Assembly (NCBI GenBank): GCA_963667535.2
Contig: CAXXDU010000002.1
Coordinates: 62,001-126,000, forward strand
Length of the DNA: 64,000 bases
Origin: UBA5614 sp963667535
Lineage (GTDB): Bacteria > Cloacimonadota > Cloacimonadia > Cloacimonadales > Cloacimonadaceae
Direction of reading: 5' to 3'
Position 1 is the stretch's first letter. Each line of letters starts with the position of its first letter. A model generated the notes under the pieces. It worked only from the letters and a program-made list of their open reading frames with translations, was not told the DNA's origin and did not search any database. A program made the translations under genes and the position numbers. This document shows, one piece after another, positions 25,352 through 33,387 of the stretch.

Positions 25352-27490
25352 TTACTTCAGTAACAGTAGTTTCGCAATAGCTGCTTTTCCTTTGCTGTCA
25401 ATTCTGGCAAAATACATACATGAGGCTACAGGTTGGTTATTTTTATCCATGCCATTCCATTGGATTCTATGTTCACCTGAGCTTACCTGTCCGTTCATCA
25501 GGCTGGTCACAATTTGTCCTTTTGTATTGTAGATGTCCAGCTTCACATAATCAGATTTCTGCAAGGAAAAGCATATTGTTGTATTGGGATTGAAAGGATT
25601 GGGGTAATTAGTCAAATCAAGCTGTGATGAAGGGATTACCTCTTCATCCGTCACAGGCACAATGCCATTCAGGTCAAAAATTTTTAGTCCCCTAAAATCA
25701 CTTGCCACATAGAGTTTCCCGTTATCTTCCCATAAGCCATAAGCCCTGCAATTCCAGGCATAAGTATAAATCAGATTGGGCATACTACTGTTACTAACAT
25801 CATATATCCTAATCTCATTCCAACCCTCATCAGAAGTGTAAAGCAAGTTGTCTTTGAGAAAGGTCTTGCGTATTGTACTGGTGGGATATGGTTTAATAGT
25901 ACCCAGTCTGGCGGGAACAGTTGGAATAGTTACATCAATGATTACCACTCCTTCCTCTGTATCAGTCAGATAAACTGTGTTTCCTGTCAACTGAACCGTC
26001 TGGCAATATCCATCTGTATCCAGAGACCCCAGATATACCGGAGTCAAAGGATTGGAAACATCAATAACCTGCAAACCGCTATATCCATCTGCTACATAAG
26101 CAATATTTCCAGATACAATAACCGACCAGGCATATCCCGGTGTATTACAAACTCCCGTCACAGTTGGATTTTGAACATCAGATACATCAAAAATCTGCAA
26201 ACCAAGCTCTGCGCTCGCACTATAAAGCGTGTTGCCATCCACATACAGTCCATACGGTGTTGTCTGTCGGTAAGTGCTTAATAGTTGCGGAGTTTCAGGA
26301 TTTGTTATATCCAGGATTTGCAGCCCCATGCTTGTTGCAAGATACGCTCTGTTACCCTGCACACAGGACATCCAGAAACAATCAAAATATATATCTCCAT
26401 TACCGAAACTACCTAATAATTGTGGATTCTGTGAATCGGAAATATCCAGTATTTTGTAACCTCCACCCCAGGTGGAAAGATATGCTATATTGCCTACGGT
26501 ATTGACTGAAAATGACCTATGCGCCGGATTATATTCTCCCAGTATCTGAGAATTTGTCAGATCTGAGATGTCCAAAATCTGCAAACCACTAAATAAATCA
26601 ACAACATAAGCAACATCTCCCTGCACTGCTACAGAACTTGCAAAATTCTCTACATCATACGACCCGATGATTTCCAGATTATACGGATTGGAGATATCAA
26701 TCATACTAAAAGATGCCAATGTTGCCATATAAGCTATATTATTCTTCAGAACTATATCCTCAGCATTCATATTGAGATTATTGATAAAAGTTGGATTTAT
26801 CGGGTCAGACACATCATACAGGTACAGACCGCCATTTTGTCCGGCTACATAGGCTATACTGTCTCTCACAACAACAGTATTAATAATCTCTTCGTCAAAT
26901 GCCAGGGTAGATAACAACTGCATGTTTGTGGGATCAATAATATTTACTATCTTCAAAAACTCACCACCGGCTGCATAAGCAATATTTTGATTAAAGTCAA
27001 TCCAGATACTGCTTACGTATCCGATGCTGCTATCTGAATTCAAGAGCAAAGGAAAAGCCGGATTCGATATATCCAGAATAGTAATGCCGCCGGAATAATC
27101 AGCGATATAAGCTTTATTGTGTCCTATGAACACGTCATCTGCATTTCCGGGAGTATCATAAGTGCTGAGCAATATTGGGGCTTGAGGATTTGCTACATCG
27201 AGAATAATCAGTCCCGGTTCTCCATCGGCAATGTAAGCTATCTGATTCTTCACAACAACTGCATTTGCCTCACCGGGAGTATTATAGCTTCCCAATAATG
27301 CAGGACTCTGTGGAATGGAAACATCAAGTATCTGCAGACCTGCTGTGTAATCAGCAATGTAAACCGTATCACCACAGACAACCACTGATCTCGGATATTC
27401 AGGTGTATAGTAATCGCCCAATTTGTGAATAACTGAAAACATGGGAAGACAAACCAACATAATGATAATCAACAGAAAACAGGCTTTCAT
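25352..27490 (-). CDS. Secreted LVIVD-repeat beta-propeller protein with sorting domain
   Basis: A 712-residue exported protein. Signal peptide (1-18) is followed by about fourteen LVIVD-type repeats of 40-45 residues, each with a strand like V-Y-I-A-D-Y-x-x-G-L-Q-I-L-D-V-S and then N-P-x-x-P-x-L-L-G-S-Y (residues about 25-620), expected to form a beta-propeller. The C-terminus (about 625-712) is a FlgD-like sorting domain: TNYPNPFNPNTTICFSL, SGEHRIQWNGMDKNNQP, ending KLLLLK. GGAGG lies 4 bases before the ATG. LVIVD proteins are cell-surface proteins of poorly known role. The region upstream contains four 11-base direct repeats at 27706-27749. Confidence 0.9.
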   Translation of the reverse strand: MKACFLLIIIMLVCLPMFSVIHKLGDYYTPEYPRSVVVCGDTVYIADYTAGLQILDVSIPQSPALLGSYNTPGEANAVVVKNQIAYIADGEPGLIILDVANPQAPILLSTYDTPGNADDVFIGHNKAYIADYSGGITILDISNPAFPLLLNSDSSIGYVSSIWIDFNQNIAYAAGGEFLKIVNIIDPTNMQLLSTLAFDEEIINTVVVRDSIAYVAGQNGGLYLYDVSDPINPTFINNLNMNAEDIVLKNNIAYMATLASFSMIDISNPYNLEIIGSYDVENFASSVAVQGDVAYVVDLFSGLQILDISDLTNSQILGEYNPAHRSFSVNTVGNIAYLSTWGGGYKILDISDSQNPQLLGSFGNGDIYFDCFWMSCVQGNRAYLATSMGLQILDITNPETPQLLSTYRQTTPYGLYVDGNTLYSASAELGLQIFDVSDVQNPTVTGVCNTPGYAWSVIVSGNIAYVADGYSGLQVIDVSNPLTPVYLGSLDTDGYCQTVQLTGNTVYLTDTEEGVVIIDVTIPTVPARLGTIKPYPTSTIRKTFLKDNLLYTSDEGWNEIRIYDVSNSSMPNLIYTYAWNCRAYGLWEDNGKLYVASDFRGLKIFDLNGIVPVTDEEVIPSSQLDLTNYPNPFNPNTTICFSLQKSDYVKLDIYNTKGQIVTSLMNGQVSSGEHRIQWNGMDKNNQPVASCMYFARIDSKGKAAIAKLLLLK

Positions 27491-27705
27491 ATACCCTCCG
27501 GTGTTCTGAGTTTCATAAAATATTAATGCATATAATGACTTCTTTATGTCAAGTAAAATGTTTACACTATTTGCCTTGCTAACGGAAAACTTTCACGGTT
27601 ATGCTTTGAGGTGTTATTTAATTTATGTTTTAGCTGAAGTTCTAAATCCCTTCTTCTTGCTGCATAATACTGCTTATCTGTTGCCTATATATTTAGTGCT
27701 TGACG

Positions 27706-27767
27706 CAGGGAGTCATCAGGGAGTCTGCAGGGAGTTTGCAGGGAGTTTAGTCCCCGATGACTTCCTG
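27706..27767. repeat. Four 11-base direct repeats plus an inverted copy
   Basis: Units CAGGGAGTCAT, CAGGGAGTCTG, CAGGGAGTTTG and CAGGGAGTTTA follow each other at 27706-27749. GATGACTTCCTG at 27756-27767 is the reverse complement of the first unit plus one base, with one mismatch. Eleven bases is about one helical turn, so the copies face the same side of the DNA. Confidence 0.8.
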
Positions 27768-27851
27768 TAGATTCTCTTTTGAGTCTTTGAAAAATCCACT
27801 GGTCAGTTAAGGTATAAACAGGAGATTAACAAGGGATAATAAGCACGTAAG

Positions 27852-27886
27852 GATAGAGAAAGAGATAGAGATAGAGATAGTGATAG
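27852..27886. repeat. Hexanucleotide tandem repeat (GATAGA-type)
   Basis: About six imperfect copies of GATAGA occupy 27852-27886. It is a simple sequence repeat in non-coding DNA. Confidence 0.8.
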
Positions 27887-27929
27887 AATATGTATGTAAT
27901 AATCAGCTATGAGCATCTATATGTTAATC

Positions 27930-28007
27930 CCGGAGGGATGAAACGTATTAACGACGGGCTTTAGCCCGGCGCATATCCCCCAAACTTGAGTGCCGTAGGT
28001 ACGAAAC
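27930..28007. repeat. Pair of related interspersed words and a GC hairpin
   Basis: CGGAGGGATGAAAC (about 27931-27944) and CGTAGGTACGAAAC (about 27993-28006) differ at four positions. Between them lies the hairpin CGGGCTTTAGCCCG (about 27954-27967). Such words are common short interspersed repeats in metagenomic genomes of this kind; no function is visible. Confidence 0.55.
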
Positions 28008-28149
28008 ATCATAGCCTCTTATCTGGTATTGAATTGTGCCGTCCCGGTTGTCAGTTATTGATGGCATCTTGCCATCAGAAGAAACAGATTCGAAGATATT
28101 TTTAGCAACCAGGATGGTTTGTTAGCGATTGTTTGAATATTACATAGGT

Positions 28150-29501
28150 TACAAAGTAAACCAGGCACATAGGTTACACTATTACTTATTTATCCAAGCT
28201 TCATTCTTGGCAAGTTCAATCTTTAATTCCTTGTTACTTTGGGGCGCTGTGGAGCGTAGCGGAACAGCGCCCCAAAGTGGCTTCGAAGTCTTGCGGTAGT
28301 ACTTACCACCATTCATATTAATCCTTGCTACTAGTACATCATAATAGTACACTTCCATAAATCCATCTTTCGTTTCTCTTATGCCTATGTACTTACCCTC
28401 TAACAATTGGCAAATATAATAGAAGCCATTTCGGTGAGAGAACTCACCGGAACGCTTTACTTTTCTGACTATTAAGTCTGAGTCGTATACAGGTTGTTTT
28501 CTCCGCAAAGGATACTTTCTGGTGCTCTTAATATACAACTCTGATGGTGTTATTTGCCCTAGAGACTCATGAGGACGCTCTTCATTATACTCTTGCCTGT
28601 ATCTCTCGAACTCTTGTTGCTGTTCATATATGTTACTCTTAGGAGGCTTCGTTGCCTCATCTTTAAGTGTGCGATGAAAACGTTCCAGACGCCCATTCTG
28701 CTCAGGATGCCCTTTATCTATGCGCTCATGCTTGATACCCAGACTTATCCAATCAATTGTTAAACGACTCAGACCGGTTAAACTAGCCACAGCAAATGGA
28801 ACCCCATTATCTGACCTGATTGCTTCGGGTAACCCATACTCCTGAAAAGCCCAATCTACCCATCTTTTAGTGTCTTCATAATTGGGACTGATAAGACTCT
28901 TGCAGAGTAACAGGCACCTGCTATAGTTATCTATTATCGTTAGAGGATAACAATACAATCCGTCCTTAGTTTTAAACTGCCCCTTGTAATCAATACTCCA
29001 GGATGCATTTGATTTATTGCTCCCCTTGAAAGGCTCTGTATAGGGTGGTACGGTTCTTCTGGGTTTACGCTTTTTCACTAAACCATTCCTCTTTAACCAT
29101 GTCTGAGCTGTGCTGGCACATGGAAATTCCAAGGTAGGATGCTTCTTTGATAATACAGATACAAGCTTTTTTGGACCCCATTTGAGATGCTCAAGCTTAA
29201 AATCTATTAGCAACTTCAATACTTCTTGAGATGTTTGATTGGGATGACTCAAAGGTGCTCTGCTTTGATCCTTTAATCCATCAACGCTATACTTTTGATA
29301 GCGCCCTATCCACTTATATATTGTCTTTCTGCTGATCTGATATGATTCAGCTAACTCTGTTATCTTGTAGTTACCGCTTAACCAGTCTGATATAAGCTTC
29401 AATTTCTCGTCCATAGGTTTAATCTCTCTCCAGGGCATGGCATATTCCTCCATGCCGCTTCACTTATTAAAGTGTTACCTATGTGACAAGTTTACTTTGT
29501 A
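28150..29501 (-). mobile_element. Complete IS481-family insertion sequence
   Basis: An element of about 1350 bases with a single full-length transposase. The ends are imperfect inverted repeats of about 35 bases, 29 matching: both begin TACAAAGTAAAC and share CACATAGGT and ACACT at matching distance (28150-28184 and 29467-29501). The left end also holds a direct repeat ACATAGGTTAC at 28142-28152 and 28167-28177. No clear target duplication could be fixed, so the outer boundary is uncertain by a few bases. The transposase frame is intact, so the copy could be active. Confidence 0.85.
28182..29438 (-). CDS. IS481-family transposase
   Basis: About 418 residues from the ATG at 29438 (GGAGG 8 bases upstream), which gives the usual family beginning MPWREIKPMDEKLKLISDWL. 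Helix-turn-helix segments occupy about 20-125 (ITELAESYQISRKTIYKWIG). The integrase catalytic core has the three acidic residues in SWSIDYKG, IRSDNGVPF and QNGRLERFHRTLKDE, followed by NEERPHESLGQITP. An additional C-terminal domain of about 100 residues follows. The protein moves the element by DDE chemistry. It appears intact. Confidence 0.93.
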   Translation of the reverse strand: MPWREIKPMDEKLKLISDWLSGNYKITELAESYQISRKTIYKWIGRYQKYSVDGLKDQSRAPLSHPNQTSQEVLKLLIDFKLEHLKWGPKKLVSVLSKKHPTLEFPCASTAQTWLKRNGLVKKRKPRRTVPPYTEPFKGSNKSNASWSIDYKGQFKTKDGLYCYPLTIIDNYSRCLLLCKSLISPNYEDTKRWVDWAFQEYGLPEAIRSDNGVPFAVASLTGLSRLTIDWISLGIKHERIDKGHPEQNGRLERFHRTLKDEATKPPKSNIYEQQQEFERYRQEYNEERPHESLGQITPSELYIKSTRKYPLRRKQPVYDSDLIVRKVKRSGEFSHRNGFYYICQLLEGKYIGIRETKDGFMEVYYYDVLVARINMNGGKYYRKTSKPLWGAVPLRSTAPQSNKELKIELAKNEAWINK

Positions 29502-29531
29502 TACCATCTCCCAAATCTATACCGATTCTGG

Positions 29532-29551
29532 ATTCCTGCCTGCGCAGGAAT
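29532..29551. repeat. Small dispersed palindrome
   Basis: ATTCCTGC and GCAGGAAT form a perfect 8-bp stem with a CTGC loop, followed by GACGAG. A reversed partial copy (GTCATTCCTGC) is found at about 63263-63273, supporting a dispersed repeat. Confidence 0.65.
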
Positions 29552-29577
29552 GACGAGATGCTTATGCTACAAGTAAG

Positions 29578-29691
29578 CTTCAAGTAATCAGTCTTATCAT
29601 CATCCAGGTATTAACTTGCTTGATGCTTAGTGATTGTAGTAAGCATCACCCGGGTGGACCCCGGGAGGATAGTAAGACTGATTACTTGAAG
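29578..29691. repeat. 24-bp inverted repeat enclosing a GC-rich core
   Basis: Arms 29578-29601 and 29668-29691 match as reverse complements at 22 of 24 positions. The enclosed DNA contains CCGGGTGGACCC (29650-29661), a shortened form of the core shared by the hairpins at 46799 and 63681. The layout resembles a MITE or bacterial repeat unit. Confidence 0.7.
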
Positions 29692-29866
29692 GATTGGAAA
29701 GGATAACTAAAAGAGACATGTTTGCACATCTGTGAGTTTTTCTTGACAATGTTTTATATATCTATAAATATGTGTTAGCTGGTTTGCCGTAAGATTTACG
29801 AAATTAACAAGATAGGCACAAAGCAATTACAGAGTGATACAAGATGAAGTAATGCGAGGAGGATTA

Positions 29867-30634
29867 ATGAATTGCAAACGCTTTACACAGCTATTAGTCT
29901 TTTCTGTGGCTTTTATTATGCTCTTCTGCACCTTGCCTGCCAAAGCGCAAAAGTACGGTCTGGAAATTCCCAGGCTCAAGAGTGGTGAAGTACTCATCCG
30001 GCATACAGGTTTTTCTTTGGTATATTCTGAAGATGATGAACAAGCCAAATGGGTGGGGTATACACTCACCAAAGAACATGCTGCGATGAAGGCTACAGAG
30101 CGCGATTCAGCTGATTTCAAGGTTGACCCTTTGATTGAAACAGGTTCCGCTGATGACAAGGATTATTACAAATCCGGCTATGACAGAGGGCACCTCTGTC
30201 CGGCAAATGACAATACCTGGTCTGCGCAAGCCATGTCTGATTGCTTTTACTACTCCAATATGTCACCTCAAAATCATTCCTTCAATGCCGGAATCTGGAA
30301 AAAACTGGAAATGGATATTCACAAAATGGCTTTGCAATATGACACCCTCTATATCGTAACCGGACCGGTGCTCCAGGTCAAATACAAATATACCACCATC
30401 GGACCCAATGAAGTAAGCATCCCCAAGTACTTTTTCAAAGTCATCATGGCTTATGGCACAGAACCCAAAGCCATCGGCTACCTTATTCCCCAAACCGGCT
30501 TCAATCCCAACTACAGAGAATATGCCTGCACGGTAGACCTGATAGAAAGAGTGACAGGACTGGACTTTTATTGGGGTTTGAAAGATTCCATTGAAAAGAA
30601 AATAGAGAAAACGTATCCTTCCCAGATGCCATAA
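29867..30634 (+). CDS. Secreted DNA/RNA non-specific endonuclease (NUC1 family)
   Basis: About 255 residues from the ATG at 29867, chosen because GGAGG lies 4 bases upstream; longer frames include the ribosome-binding site. The signal peptide (1-27) ends at KAQ. The beta-beta-alpha metal nuclease core has the DRGH motif (D106-H109, where H109 is the general base) in GYDRGHLCPAND, and the metal-ligand region SNMSPQNHSFNAGIWKKLE with Asn140. The enzyme degrades extracellular or periplasmic DNA and RNA, perhaps for nucleotide supply; a pyrimidine-nucleoside phosphorylase is encoded at 49611. The gene is solitary. Confidence 0.92.
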   Translation: MNCKRFTQLLVFSVAFIMLFCTLPAKAQKYGLEIPRLKSGEVLIRHTGFSLVYSEDDEQAKWVGYTLTKEHAAMKATERDSADFKVDPLIETGSADDKDYYKSGYDRGHLCPANDNTWSAQAMSDCFYYSNMSPQNHSFNAGIWKKLEMDIHKMALQYDTLYIVTGPVLQVKYKYTTIGPNEVSIPKYFFKVIMAYGTEPKAIGYLIPQTGFNPNYREYACTVDLIERVTGLDFYWGLKDSIEKKIEKTYPSQMP

Positions 30635-30710
30635 CACAGTATTTTTAAAGAACTTACGCTTACCTGATCAGCCGACCTACGTGCAATAAATATGTATGCA
30701 TTTGATAAGA

Positions 30711-30724
30711 CCGTCTGAAGACGG
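30711..30724. repeat. Short hairpin in spacer
   Basis: CCGTC and GACGG pair around TGAA (with one more pair possible). No T-run follows. It probably belongs to an interspersed repeat and not to a terminator. Confidence 0.45.
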
Positions 30725-30835
30725 GACTACATACTTCTCTCCATCTCTCTCTTTATCCTCACTGTCTCTGTGGGCATAAAATTCAAAAATAATCATGGAT
30801 TTGAGGGAATAACGCTCTTTAAAGCAAAAAAAAGG

Positions 30836-30863
30836 TTGACAAAAAGGCTGTTATATATATACT
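30836..30863 (+). promoter_or_regulatory. Sigma-70-type promoter of the xseB-ispA-dut-nadA operon
   Basis: TTGACA at 30836-30841 is followed after 16 bases by TATACT at 30858-30863, about 30 bases before the first gene. Both boxes are near consensus. It is the clearest promoter in the window. Confidence 0.75.
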
Positions 30864-30896
30864 TAAATTTGATTTATACTGGGAGTAATGTATAAT

Positions 30897-31136
30897 ATGG
30901 CAGATGAAAAGAAAGATAAAGAACTCAAGTTTGAGCAGGCTTTAAAAAAGCTGGAGAGCATTGCTGAAAGGCTCAATTCCGGTAATGAAGACCTGGATGA
31001 ATTGCTCAAGCTGTATGAAGAAGGTATTCATTATCTCAAAATCTGCCGTGAAAAGCTGGCAGAAGCAGAGATGAAAGTCCAGATACTCACCGATCGGCTG
31101 AATAAAGAGTTACCTGAGGAGGAAGAGAATGGATAA
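30897..31136 (+). CDS. xseB: Exodeoxyribonuclease VII small subunit
   Basis: A 79-residue helical protein beginning MADEKKDKELKFEQALKKLE and continuing SIAERLNSGNEDLDELLKLYEEG, the diagnostic pattern of XseB (F-E-x-A-L-x-x-L-E, then L-x-x-Y-E-x-G). It helps the large subunit XseA degrade single-stranded DNA. XseA is not in the window. An in-frame ATG at 30888 exists but would be 2 bases from the GGGAG site; 30897 is 11 bases from it, so the start is unsure. It overlaps the next gene by 8 bases and heads a housekeeping operon. Confidence 0.88.
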   Translation: MADEKKDKELKFEQALKKLESIAERLNSGNEDLDELLKLYEEGIHYLKICREKLAEAEMKVQILTDRLNKELPEEEENG

Positions 31137-32019
31137 TCGCGTCATGTTTAAACGCGACATGAAAGAAAAGCAAGAGCTTGTTAATATCATTCTCGACCGC
31201 TTTTTACCACGCAAAGATGAGTATCCCAAGGAGATTCACAAAGCAGTGAGATACAGCCTGTTTGCAGGTGGAAAGAGACTCAGACCTTATCTGGCAATGC
31301 TAGCCTGGCAGCTTTTCAAAGAAGACCCGGACCCGATTACTTATGTAGCTGCTGCCATAGAAATGCTGCATACCTACACATTGATTCATGACGATTTACC
31401 GGATATTGATAACGATGAATACCGTCGTGGTAAGAAATCATGTCATGCTGTCTTTGGTGATGAAGTCGCCCTGCTGGCAGGAGATGCACTGCTGATCAGT
31501 GCTTTTGAACTGATTACCTGGGCACCGCTGCCGGAAGATATCAAAAAGAACCTGGTCTTTGAAATGGCGGTGGAATGCGGAGTGAGAGGTCTGATTGCCG
31601 GACAGATGACAGACATTCAATCCGAAGGTAAAAAGCCTGATAAAAAGACACTCGAATTTATTCATAAAAACAAGACTGCCCGGCTTATCAATATGTCTCT
31701 GCGTTTCGGAGCTAAAGCAGCCGGAGCCAAAGCTAATGACCTGAAGGTTCTGGAAGATTTTGGTAATTCCATCGGCATGGCATTTCAGATAGTGGATGAC
31801 CTGCTGGATATTGAAGGAACTCAGGACGAGCTTGGTAAGACGATTGGTAAAGACGCAGAAAAAGAAAAACTAACCTTTCCGTCTGTCTATGGTATTGAGC
31901 AATCACGCCAGATGGCGGATGAATATAAAAACGAAGCTAAAAAAGCTTTGAAACACTTCGGCGATAAGGCTCTATTCCTGGAAATGCTGGCAGACTTTAT
32001 CATCGACAGAACAAATTAA
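31129..32019 (+). CDS. ispA: Polyprenyl (farnesyl/geranylgeranyl-type) diphosphate synthase
   Basis: A 296-residue cytoplasmic prenyltransferase. The first aspartate-rich motif is in HTYTLIHDDLPDIDND (about residues 81-96), the second in FQIVDDLLDIEG (about 219-230); a GGKRLRP motif lies near 47-53. These bind the Mg-diphosphate substrates. Extra residues in the first motif (DDLPDID) are typical of bacterial type II farnesyl synthases. It condenses isopentenyl diphosphate with DMAPP or GPP; the exact chain length cannot be read safely. It overlaps xseB by 8 bases, the same arrangement as the widespread xseB-ispA pair. Confidence 0.93.
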   Translation: MDNRVMFKRDMKEKQELVNIILDRFLPRKDEYPKEIHKAVRYSLFAGGKRLRPYLAMLAWQLFKEDPDPITYVAAAIEMLHTYTLIHDDLPDIDNDEYRRGKKSCHAVFGDEVALLAGDALLISAFELITWAPLPEDIKKNLVFEMAVECGVRGLIAGQMTDIQSEGKKPDKKTLEFIHKNKTARLINMSLRFGAKAAGAKANDLKVLEDFGNSIGMAFQIVDDLLDIEGTQDELGKTIGKDAEKEKLTFPSVYGIEQSRQMADEYKNEAKKALKHFGDKALFLEMLADFIIDRTN

Positions 32020-32020
32020 T

Positions 32021-32458
32021 ATGCTTAGTGTCCAATTCAAAAGGCTGTCGGCTCTCGCTCAGACACCACAACTCATGACATCTCATGCAGCAGGTTATGA
32101 CCTCTCTGCTGCCATAGAAACCGATATAGTCATACCACCCATGGGCAGATCTTGCGTTCCCACCGGCATTGCCATTGCTTTACCTATCGGCACAGAAGCA
32201 CAAATCCGTCCACGCAGCGGTCTTTCCTTTAAATACGGCATAGGCATTCTCAATAGTCCCGGCACCATTGATGCAGATTACCGCGGAGAAATACAAGTCA
32301 TTCTCTTTAATGCCGGTACCGAGCCTTTCACCGTTAAACCCGGAATGCGCATTGCCCAGATGATCATAGCTACTCTGCCCCACATCGAACTCGTGGAAGT
32401 TCAGCTTCTGAATGAAACTGAGCGGAATAGCGGTGGATTTGGACACACTGGCGACTAA
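32021..32458 (+). CDS. dut: dUTP diphosphatase (deoxyuridine 5'-triphosphate nucleotidohydrolase)
   Basis: A 145-residue trimeric dUTPase that hydrolyses dUTP to dUMP and pyrophosphate, keeping uracil out of DNA. The five family motifs are visible: AAGYDLSAAIE, RPRSGLSFKYGI (about residues 64-75), SPGTIDADYRGEIQVILFN (about 79-97), RIAQMIIATLP and the C-terminal GGFGHTGD. Length is normal. The ATG follows the prenyltransferase stop by one base and lacks a separate ribosome-binding site, so it is coupled. Confidence 0.95.
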   Translation: MLSVQFKRLSALAQTPQLMTSHAAGYDLSAAIETDIVIPPMGRSCVPTGIAIALPIGTEAQIRPRSGLSFKYGIGILNSPGTIDADYRGEIQVILFNAGTEPFTVKPGMRIAQMIIATLPHIELVEVQLLNETERNSGGFGHTGD

Positions 32459-32478
32459 CTTTTGGAGATTACGCAATA

Positions 32479-33387
32479 ATGTTAAATGACATGCAACAAG
32501 AGATTATCAGGCTTAAAAAAGAAAAGAATGCCGTAATCCTGGCACATAATTATCAGGCTGTGGAGATTCAGGATATTGCTGATTTTACAGGTGATTCACT
32601 GCAATTATCTTTACAGGCAAAACAGACAGATGCTCCGTTAATCGTCTTTTGCGGAGTGAGATTTATGGCAGAAACTGCTGCCATCCTCAATCCTAAATCC
32701 AGAGTACTGCTCCCCGAACCTGATGCAGGCTGCCCCATGGCTGATATGATAACAGCCTCGCAATTGAAAGAATTTAAGCTCAACCATCCCGGAGCAATGG
32801 TAATCTGTTATGTTAATTCTTCTGTGGAAGTCAAAGCTGAGAGCGATATCTGCTGCACTTCTTCCAATGCTGTCAAAATCATGCAATCACTGCCTTCATT
32901 TATGGAAATCCTGTTTGTGCCTGACCAGAATCTGGGTACCTGGGCTGCCGCTCAAACCAGCCGCAATGTAACAGTATGGCATGGCTATTGCCCTGTTCAT
33001 CAATGGGGGTTTACACTTAAAGATGTAGAAACTATGAGGGCTGAGCATCCCGATTATACATTGCTGGCACATCCCGAATGTACGTGGGATGTGAGCACAA
33101 AGGCTGACCTGGTTATGTCTACCAGCGGAATAATGAAATATGCCGAGGAACATGACAAGCTGGTAATTGCCACTGAACAAGGTTTGATTGATTTGCTTAA
33201 TGCCCGTTATCCTGACAAAAGCATCATTCCGCTCAGTGCCAATGCTGTCTGCCAGAATATGAAAAAAACTACCTTGGTCAAAGTACTGGATGCTTTGAAA
33301 GATGACCAATATGAGATAAAAGTAGAACCTGCGATTGCCAATAAAGCAGTTGCATGTCTGGACAGGATGTTAACTCTTTCCAGATGA
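32479..33387 (+). CDS. nadA: Quinolinate synthase A
   Basis: A 302-residue iron-sulfur enzyme making quinolinate from iminoaspartate and dihydroxyacetone phosphate in NAD synthesis. The three [4Fe-4S] cysteines fit family positions: C85 (DAGCPMADM), C171 (HGYCPVHQ) and C258 (NAVCQNMK). Substrate motifs LAHNYQAVEIQDIADFTGDS and HPECTWDV are present. NadB and NadC are not in the window. The last 4 bases overlap the next gene's start (ATGA). Confidence 0.96.
   Translation: MLNDMQQEIIRLKKEKNAVILAHNYQAVEIQDIADFTGDSLQLSLQAKQTDAPLIVFCGVRFMAETAAILNPKSRVLLPEPDAGCPMADMITASQLKEFKLNHPGAMVICYVNSSVEVKAESDICCTSSNAVKIMQSLPSFMEILFVPDQNLGTWAAAQTSRNVTVWHGYCPVHQWGFTLKDVETMRAEHPDYTLLAHPECTWDVSTKADLVMSTSGIMKYAEEHDKLVIATEQGLIDLLNARYPDKSIIPLSANAVCQNMKKTTLVKVLDALKDDQYEIKVEPAIANKAVACLDRMLTLSR

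Larger units (their letters stand above)
27491..28149. other. Repeat-rich intergenic region left of the insertion sequence
   Basis: About 660 bases without a convincing gene. It contains an 11-base tandem array (27706-27749), a 6-base tandem run (27852-27886), two related 15-base words at 27930-28007 and a 7-bp hairpin at 28059-28075 (GATGGCA with its complement). A 74-codon frame at 27546-27770 runs through the array and has no ribosome-binding site. Confidence 0.6.
29502..29866. other. Repeat-rich intergenic region right of the insertion sequence
   Basis: No gene is seen. It holds two palindromic elements (29532-29551 and 29578-29691). TTGACA at 29743-29748 precedes AT-rich DNA with TATAAA at 29763-29768, a spacing of only 14, so a promoter for the nuclease gene is possible but not convincing. 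Confidence 0.5.

Noticed and set aside
27546..27770. 74-codon frame on the plus strand
   Set aside because: It has no ribosome-binding site, runs through a tandem repeat and shows no family pattern.
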